From the NCBI GenBank assembly GCA_029255685.2, contig CM055313.2, positions 40,628,079 through 40,692,078 on the forward strand: 64,000 nucleotides of DNA. The letters run 5' to 3'. This DNA comes from Silene conica (lineage: Eukaryota; Streptophyta; Magnoliopsida; Caryophyllales; Caryophyllaceae). The notes under the pieces are model-generated. The model saw only the letters and a list, made by a program, of their open reading frames with translations. It made no database searches and was not told the DNA's origin. Made by a program: the position numbers and the translations under genes. Positions within the stretch are counted from its first letter, which is position 1. Each line of letters starts with the position of its first letter. Of this stretch, positions 57,476-64,000 are shown one piece after another.

Positions 57476-58687
57476 TAGTATAAGGCATGGATTTTATAAG
57501 TGCAATGAATTATGAAATCTGGTAATAATGTCATGATTGTGAATATTGTTAGTAAACACATTTTTACAATTATTGTTACTAACACGTATGTTAATATTAT
57601 AGTCATGATCTATTAATTTTGATAATAGTCGTGGGGTTGTTAATAAGTGATTTGGTTATCGGTATCGTATGCTATAATGGGTAAATCTGTTTTGACAAGT
57701 CCATAGTTAGTAAGCTCTAATAAATTGTAATAATTGTTTAATGTTGAATGCTACTTTTAGTAAGCGTTATTTTTAGTAGGTACTACTTTTAATAAGTTTA
57801 TTATTGGCGTGAAATGGGTATGGTCAAGTAATCGAGTTAGTGATGTTAATTGTACGAATAACTTTTAATTTAAGTAATATTTATAGGAACTGAGTTCGAG
57901 GAGGAATACTTCTAGACGGTCTTTGCTTGTTTGCGGATTTGATATGCCAGGTAGGGTACACTGAAACTATTTCTGTATTGTGTTATGTATGGATGTGAAT
58001 TGGATGCTATGAATGCAAGTATGATTATTATGAGATGTATATTCAGTGTTGGTTCTTTATTATTGCATTCATAAGCATCGCATGAGCATGGTTATAGATT
58101 GAAATGATGATGAGATATTATTGGGCCCATGCTAGCTCTACAGGGCTAGACCTGGTGACCTCAACTGTTATGCTGGTGTTCGGCGACGACCGATGATACT
58201 CTGCCGGGAGGTTTGGTAAGGGTGGGAGTCACGGGTTTGAGAATGAAAGATGAGAAAGAGAATGAGAATGAGATTGAGATTGAGCTCGAGCATACCATGG
58301 CATTGCATATCATTTATATTGTATTTTGTTATTGTGTTATCCTACTCAACCGCGAGGTTGACAGTGTATTCGTGTTCACCTACGATGATCCGGAATGGGG
58401 AGTAGATTTTTCAGGGCAAAGACAGACGAACTAGGATCTGGGCTTGGAGAGAGAAACTTGGATCAGACTCACCTAGATTGTAATAGTTCGTTTGTACTTT
58501 TCATATCTTGAGTTTTGGTTTTCAGACTATGCATGTAACAGTTTAGTTTTGACTCTTGGTTAAGTAATCTAAAGTACTGTTTATCTTTCACTATGATTAT
58601 CTCTTACCCTGGGTTATCCAGGATGGTAACAGTCTTATTTACCCTGGAAGTCCTAGTTCAGGCTCCTAGGTAAATGGGGGTGTTACA

Positions 58688-58820
58688 AAACTCTAACTAG
58701 CCAATCATTGCTGATAAATGTTGGTCAGTTGACTAGATAATTTCGTATCATCCCTTGCGCATTCTCGTTTTGAGATTTAATTATGTGATCGCACTATTGT
58801 TGAGGACACATTTGCCAACA
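58688..58820 (-). mobile_element. SoloC: last piece of the Copia solo LTR
   Basis: Holds the second stem-loop arm (TGGTCAGTTGA near 58721) and the sense LTR start, ending GCCAACA at 58820, then the target copy GCCTC. Resembles the CopC LTR end (TTAATTATGTGATCGCACTATTGTTGAGGACA region). Confidence 0.85.
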
Positions 58821-58825
58821 GCCTC

Positions 58826-59278
58826 AAACATGGTCACCAACCCAGCCATCCCCGTACTAGTCAAAAGGTCAACTAGGGGCCTAAGCTATCCTTGTTTCTC
58901 TAAGTCCGGACGATACAAAAACCTACTGCCACGGATAACATTGTCAACTAGAGCGTCCATCTGATCTCTTTGATCAGTGTCGGCGAATATTACCTCTGGG
59001 ATTTCCTCGAGTGAGGGAATCGCAGGTGGAGCAGGTGGGCGTGGAGCACGACGAGGTGGCATGCCGAATACAGACTTTCGTCCTTTCTGCCCTAGAACAA
59101 GAACCTTCTCCTTCCCCTTATCAGTTGAGGAAGAAGAACCAACTGTTTTCATGGTTGTGACGGAGGTGGCTCGGTAGGTTGTAGTGTCTGGTGGCGGTGG
59201 TCGTACAAGAGCTGGAACATGGGGTGTGGCAATCACCAAAGCGGTGGTGGTTGCTGCGGCAGTGGAGGAAGAGGAACG
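58826..59278 (-). mobile_element. AthB internal region, third part
   Basis: Coding-like sequence on the minus strand (118 codons open at 58886-59239) with basic and proline-rich segments (MPPRRAPRPPAPPAIPS) and acidic stretches. It belongs to the same Athila ORF1-like region as 20834-22099, from which SoloC separates it. GypF cuts it at 59279. Confidence 0.6.
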
Positions 59279-59580
59279 TGTAATAACCCATATTATTATT
59301 ATTTTATATAATTATTTTACGGGTCGTTCGTTAAGTAAACTTATGAGTGTTCGAGTAATTGTACGCATAGTAGGCCTTGTGGGATTCGATTTGGGGATCT
59401 AAACCATCAAATTATGATAATAGTAGTATGGTGCTAGTGAGACTCGAACCCATGACCGGTGGTATCGTTACCATGGGCCTCGTTTTGCGTGATATAACAA
59501 CAGCCCATATGCTAAATCGTTATACAGAAACAGAGCATACCTATTCCTGCCGCCATATATAGGCTACTTGTTCTTACCCT
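59279..59580 (+). mobile_element. GypF: start of a Gypsy-type LTR, cut by CopF
   Basis: Begins TGTAATAACCC, the usual start of several plant Gypsy LTRs, directly inside AthB. Only about 300 bases remain before CopF. The far side is outside the window, so this is either a solo LTR or a fuller element. It contains a tRNA-like stretch on the minus strand near 59430-59500. Confidence 0.6.
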
Positions 59581-60793
59581 TGTTGGAGTAAATGTCCTCC
59601 ACAATAGTGCGATCACGTCAATGGTTTGAATCATTGACAAATCTCTATAAAAGAATATTCATGGGATGATTCTTTATCATAGTCAACTGGTCAACATTAA
59701 TCGGTAATGATTGGCTTGCTAGAGTTTGACATTACTGTCTTAATGACGGTGGTGACCAGGTGATCCCTTTAGGTCACACCTATAGGACAACTCTCTTAAT
59801 GGTAATTGAAATGATTGTATATTGATACGAGTCAGTTCAATTCTAGTTTATGAAGGATGAGGAGAACAATTATAATAGGATTATAAATTGTAATATTTTA
59901 GTGATCGAAATGTCGTCACTAATATCAACATGTTTATGAAACATAATTACTTGAATGAATAATTTCCAACGACAATTGTTGTGGCCAGAAATTAATTAAT
60001 GGATGTTAGTAATTTTTGATTACTAATTTTATGATTAATTGTTTAAATGTTAAACTACGTAATTCATAAAAATAAAATTGGCAAAGTAATAGTTACGTAT
60101 CATTTTTACGTAAGTTATGTGTGAGTCCATTTTATGAAATGGACCGTGTGACACTTATATTAACTAAGACATTTTACAACATTAACATATTATGAATTAA
60201 TATGTTAATAAAACATCTTATTAATGTTGAGGTTGAGTGGGAGACATTTGTGTGTATTGAGGTGCCCATCTATTGGGCACCCTACCCCAACCCTCACGGC
60301 ACTCTTGAGAAGGATAAAAGAAGTGTTGCACTTCTCAATATTCATTCGTGCTTGCTAATTAGGGTTTGGTTTTAGAGAGAAAATTATCTCTTGTTTTTCT
60401 CTTCTCCAAAACTTAGCCACCTCCCTCATCTTTGAGATCTAAATTCTCTAATAATATTGTACTAAAAGTGTAGTAATAATATTAGTAATTCATACTAGTT
60501 TTGTGTTTTGATTCTAGCAAAATAAACACAAATATATTAAGAGTAGTGTGTCTTGGTGCATATCTTTTAGAGGTCATCTCTTTCAAGTCTCAAGGAGGAT
60601 CATTCCCGTATTGTTAGCTCAAGAACAAGTGAAGAAGGAGTCTTCACTTGTGCCTTAATAACCGAGTAATACAATGTAAGGATCAATCGGTTTTCTTCCT
60701 TAATCTCGGTTTATCTATGTTAAGCATGGATAAGTTCATTAAGTTATAAGATAAACATATTAGTATGACTAAAATAAGGTTTTAAACCTAACA
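59581..60793 (+). mobile_element. CopF 5' LTR (1213 bp)
   Basis: TGTTGGAG...CCTAACA, followed by the primer site. Related to the CopC LTR. Stem-loop: outer arms 59684-59694 (TCAACTGGTCA) and 59753-59763 (TGACCAGGTGA), inner arms 59702-59709 (CGGTAATG) and 59730-59737 (CATTACTG). A TATA-like TATAAAAG at 59647-59654 lies 66 bases from the LTR start. Confidence 0.9.
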
Positions 60794-60795
60794 AT

Positions 60796-60807
60796 TGGTA
60801 TCAGAGC
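60796..60807 (+). other. CopF primer binding site
   Basis: TGGTATCAGAGC, two bases after the LTR; sets CopF on the plus strand. Confidence 0.95.
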
Positions 60808-61994
60808 AAAGGTTGTTTGCATGCTTAATCGGTTAATGCTTTTCCAAGTTTTTGAGACTTAAATAAAACTATAATTTTCGAGATCTATAAGATATATCAC
60901 TCGACTTTTTTGCATGTTATATAATCTGGTCCTAAAATTAATTTAGGTTATTTTGATAATTTATGGGATTTATATTGTTCATTGTATAAATTTTAATCAT
61001 TTTTATGCATTTTAATGGTAAAATCGTTTAAAAATGGTTATATATAAATAAAAAAAGTTTCTGACCTTGAGTTTTGCATATGATCTCACATGCATATTTT
61101 ACTTATTGTATGTAAAATTTGGTACAAAATCAAGTTGTATAGCATGTTTTACGATTTTATTTGATAAAAACCGTATTTAGAGGCATTTTGGTTAATAATA
61201 TTTGATATTTCGAAATAAGTTCGAAAATTTTAACCAAAATTTTTGACATTATAAATATTAATGTAATATTTCAGAATGTTCAAGAAATTAAAATCCAAAT
61301 TTTGAAATTAATTGTAATTTATTTGGATTAAGTACGTAAAAGTTATGTATTTCAAGGAATATATGAACAATAATAAATAATTAAAATGTTAATTATAATC
61401 GAAATTATTAATGACTAATTTTGAATCCTAAAATGTGTTAGGAAATTAATTAATTAGGGCGATTTGGGCATTAAAATGAACATGTTATATCATAATATTG
61501 CTACGTTTTTAGTATGAATGTCATAATTTTATTGTATAATTTTGAATTATGTAATTTATTCTAGTATGGCCTTAGATAATCGGTAATTCCCGTAATGTAA
61601 GGGGTTATTGATTCGGTTGTAGTTTTGTGATCTCGTATCACTTTATTGTATTTGTTTCTATTTTATATTTTATAAAGTAGATAGAAAAATAAAAATTGTA
61701 ATAATTGTAATTTCGGAGTTCCCAAAGGCGTTGCATTCCCGGAAGGAGTTCAAGACGGTGTTCCTCATGTTGTGTGCCGAGAAGCCCTAGGGACCAAGGA
61801 GTTGGTTTCCGAATTGTAATTTATTTACTTTTTTTTTTCTTTCTAGGAAAGGCCATACTAGGAATTTTATTTATTCGCTTTGCATTTGTTTAATATGTTG
61901 CATGCATAGCCAAATCGCCATTAACATGACATGCATATCGAGTTTCGAGTCCTCAACGTATCAATTCATTATCGATAATTCACCGACTTAGTTC
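60808..61994 (+). other. CopF 5' leader (partial)
   Basis: AT-rich leader matching, in reverse orientation, the CopC leader around 17385-19300 (for example near 61560-61800). CopG cuts it before gag is reached. Confidence 0.8.
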
Positions 61995-62212
61995 TGTTGG
62001 GAAATGTGTCCTCAACAATTGTGCGATCACGACAGTGATAAAAATCATTGTCATAAATCTTATGAAAAGAATATGCAAGGGACGATCCGATATTGATTTA
62101 GTCAACTGACCAACATTAATCGGTAATGATTGGCTGACTAGAGTTTAACATTATTGTCGTATAACGGTGGTAGTCAGTTGATCCCTTTAGGTCACACCTA
62201 TAGGACAAACCC
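61995..62212 (+). mobile_element. CopG: start of a Copia LTR, cut by AthD
   Basis: Begins TGTTGGGAAATGTGTCC and carries the stem-loop: TCAACTGACCA at 62102-62112, CGGTAATG at 62121-62128, CATTATTG at 62149-62156 and GTCAGTTGA at 62173-62181. AthD is inserted after TAGGACAAACCC. The rest is outside the window. Confidence 0.8.
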
Positions 62213-62483
62213 TGATACGTGTCTATTTTATGATGTTTTACATCTATTTTTACACGTATTTGGTCGCTCATTTACTATGTTTTAGCCTTTATTTCCCACA
62301 AATTGTGCACTTTCGTATTTTTATGCACTTTTGCAGATTTATGCGGAAAAGAGACGATTTGGCACCAAATTCGTATCCTCAAGTCTTTAGCTTAAATTAA
62401 GGAATAAATGGAAAGTCAACTGGAGTCAAAATCAAGTACCAAGAGTCAAAACAGAAGAAATCCGAAGACTTCCGTACAGAAGC

Positions 62484-62616
62484 GGTCGACCGACCAGTTA
62501 AACAGGTCGGCCGACCAGGCCCGATTTTCATAAAGTCCAATTTTCATGAAAGGACCGGAAATAAGAGAAGCCCAACAAGAAGTGGTCGACCGACCAGTTA
62601 TACGGGTCGGCCGACC
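62484..62616. repeat. Palindrome cassette pairs upstream of the AthD TATA box
   Basis: GGTCGACCGACC at 62484 and 62584, GGTCGGCCGACC at 62505 and 62605; both pairs 21 bp apart. Confidence 0.96.
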
Positions 62617-63135
62617 AGATTAAAGCCCATACGATTTCTTTTCTTTTTCGGAAATAAAGTAGAATTAGAATTTTAAGGAAACTCTTAGTTTTTACCCTAT
62701 ATAAACTAATCTTGTGATTAGGGTTTTGCATCTTCTACTATCTTGGATTATTTTTAGATCTTTCATCTATAAAATCTTTTAGTATCAAGTCTTTATCATA
62801 CTCAGTTTTATTCAAGCTTTAGTTTTGTAATCTTTCAATAGTTCCCAAGTATTCAATAAAGTTAATTCCGTTCTGCCTCAATCCCAATTGTGGTAATTCT
62901 TCTTTGATCTAGTTTCATTATTGTTCTTATTGCTTTTATTACAATTATTAAGTTAGAATCCCAAGCTTTATTTGAATCTTGCATGCTTAGTTTATTTACT
63001 ATATTCTTCATGTTTATTCCCAATTTTATATTCGTTTTAACAATTATGAGTAACTAATTTTCATATGTTAGGATGTAGGGAATAATATGCATAGGTAAAT
63101 AAAATCCGAAAAACCCCGACCTGTAGCAGGACCAC

Positions 63136-63209
63136 GGTCGGCCGACTGGAATAGTCGGTCGGTCGACCGAGGCCGTGGTCGGCCGACTGGAGTAGCCGGT
63201 CGGTCGACC
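63136..63209. repeat. Palindrome cassette array in the transcribed part of the AthD LTR
   Basis: Units start at 63136, 63157, 63177 and 63198 (spacings 21, 20, 21). Same place and layout as 46104-46177 in AthC. Confidence 0.95.
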
Positions 63210-63814
63210 ACTCGCGTCTGTTTTCTTATTTCGTCTTTTCTTATAAATTATAATATCCTGCAATGAGACCAATAGGAGACTTGTAGGATGTTAGTAATGA
63301 CCTACCCAAGATTGAAAGATACGGGAAGGGCATTGGTTTACACCTTAAGACGGATAGGTTACTCAAGGCTGAAAGGTATGTAACCTGGGATTTAGGAATC
63401 ACCCTTATTGTTGACACCCAATAATTGTGAGACCTAGGAACTAATAGCATAGGCCGAAAGGAGCTATTAGGTAGCATAGACCTAAAAAGATATGTTACAC
63501 CCCCTTACGCGACTGCAATACATGTTGACCTTAGGATTTATTTTACCTTAGCTATTTATTACCCAAACATCCTAGCATCCTCTTTTATTATATTTTATTC
63601 TCATCTTTTAATTCTTGTTTTATTTTAATCTTTGCTTTAGATATAGTAATCAACCATTTCAAACCCCCAATTTTTGTTACCTTTAAACATTAACATTAAG
63701 ACAATAAACATTCCCCACCTCCTTGTGGTTCGACCCTGACTTTCACTATCTAATTGTTAAAGTTAGGAATTATAAATTTTATCTTTGGTACCCTCAACGA
63801 CGGGCATCAAATTT

Positions 63815-63832
63815 TGGCGCCGTTGCCGGGGA
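63815..63832 (+). other. AthD primer binding site (tRNA-Asp)
   Basis: TGGCGCCGTTGCCGGGGA on plus, five bases after the LTR. Confidence 0.95.
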
Positions 63833-63931
63833 GGTGACGCCAGTGTTTATTGTTTTTTGTTTTTGTTTCTCTTTGTTTAAGGAACTTTTTGTTCCTTAAA
63901 CCTTCTCACCTTTTTCTTGTAGTTTCCTCTT

Positions 63932-64000
63932 ATGCGCAGGTCAGTTCAAGGAGAACTCCTACCACTTGATCTCGAAATTGAGAGGACTCTTAGGGAAAGA
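63932..64000 (+). CDS. AthD short frame ahead of gag (partial)
   Basis: Begins MRRSVQGELLPLDLEIERTL, identical in the part present to the AthC short frame at 51689-51931, and runs off the right edge. Conservation between two copies supports a real role or very recent common origin. Confidence 0.55.
   Translation, partial: MRRSVQGELLPLDLEIERTLRER

Larger units (their letters stand above)
31892..58687 (+). mobile_element. SoloG: Gypsy-type solo LTR, split by three elements
   Basis: Ends TGTAATACTTCG...GGGGGTGTTACA with the duplication AAACT at 31887-31891 and 58688-58692. Its own sequence is 31892-32688, 37636-37724, 54570-54863 and 57415-58687, about 2.4 kb in all. Length and ends fit LTRs of chromovirus-type plant Gypsy elements, but without an internal region the family is an inference. 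Plus orientation is inferred from the similar end pattern of TRIM2. It is interrupted by the CACTA transposon, CopE (with AthC inside) and the LINE. An ATT microsatellite lies in it around the LINE. Confidence 0.8.
62213..63809 (+). mobile_element. AthD 5' LTR, Athila-type (1597 bp)
   Basis: TGATACGTGTC...CGGGCATCA, close relative of the AthC LTR in the opposite orientation. TATA-like box 62698-62705. Cassette pairs at 62484/62505 and 62584/62605 end 81 bp upstream of it; further units at 63136, 63157, 63177 and 63198 in the transcribed part. Confidence 0.94.

Noticed and set aside
59445-59500. A functional tRNA gene
   Set aside because: Only the B-box half is convincing; acceptor stem pairing and a full cloverleaf are not seen.
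1-64000. Host protein-coding genes
   Set aside because: Every stretch with coding character belongs to a retroelement, the LINE or the CACTA element; I found no exon set matching a host family.

Overview
The window is plant nuclear DNA, AT-rich and made almost entirely of transposable elements nested inside one another. Plant-type primer sites (initiator tRNA-Met for Ty1/Copia, TRIM and related elements; tRNA-Asp for Athila-type Ty3/Gypsy), a CACTA transposon and an L1-type LINE point to a flowering plant, probably a eudicot, in a gene-poor (pericentromere-like) region. I found no host gene that I can defend. The species cannot be fixed from sequence alone.

Names used here. CopA 1-1910 (Copia, minus, runs off the left edge); CopB 1911-5956 (old Copia, minus) holding SoloA 2185-3559 and TRIM1 3877-4457; AthA 5957-9440 (Athila-type, minus) holding TRIM2 7209-8051; AthB 9441-12224, 20524-22123 and 58826-59278 (Athila-type, minus), split by CopC 12225-20518 (gag-only Copia, minus) and by SoloC 22124-58820 (a Copia solo LTR). 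SoloC is itself split by CopD 22698-31334 (a Copia element that looks whole, minus) and by SoloG 31892-58687 (a Gypsy-type solo LTR). SoloG holds a CACTA transposon 32689-37632, CopE 37725-54569 (broken sister of CopD, minus) and a 5'-truncated LINE 54864-57414. CopE holds AthC 45507-53609 (gag-protease-only Athila-type element, minus). At the right edge a Gypsy-type LTR piece (GypF 59279-59580) is cut by CopF 59581-61994 (plus), then CopG 61995-62212 (plus), then AthD 62213-64000 (plus, runs off the right edge). Target-site duplications on both sides support the order for SoloA, TRIM1, TRIM2, CopC, SoloC, CopD, SoloG, CACTA, CopE and AthC. The right ends of AthA, AthB, GypF, CopF, CopG and AthD are outside the window.

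The most unusual signal is not a gene. Unrelated elements (Copia leaders, Athila LTRs, Athila 3' regions and one gag reading frame) carry pairs or short arrays of 12-bp near-palindromes with core TCG-RY-CGA. There are two flavours, GGTCGACCGACC-like and ACTCGATCGAGT-like, placed almost always 21 bp apart. In four Athila-type LTRs the nearest cassette starts about 70-80 bp upstream of the TATA box. In two sister Copia elements it sits about 75 bp from the primer site, but with different flavours at the corresponding place. A second signal is a nested stem-loop near the 5' end of the Copia LTRs, whose arms change together between families. A third is a hairpin plus a repeated motif in the Copia 5' leader.

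Functionally, CopD is the only element here with a full gag-pol frame. CopE, CopB and CopC are relics or reduced relatives. AthC and the start of AthD look like a non-autonomous family that keeps gag and protease but no reverse transcriptase, so it would depend on another Athila element for copying.
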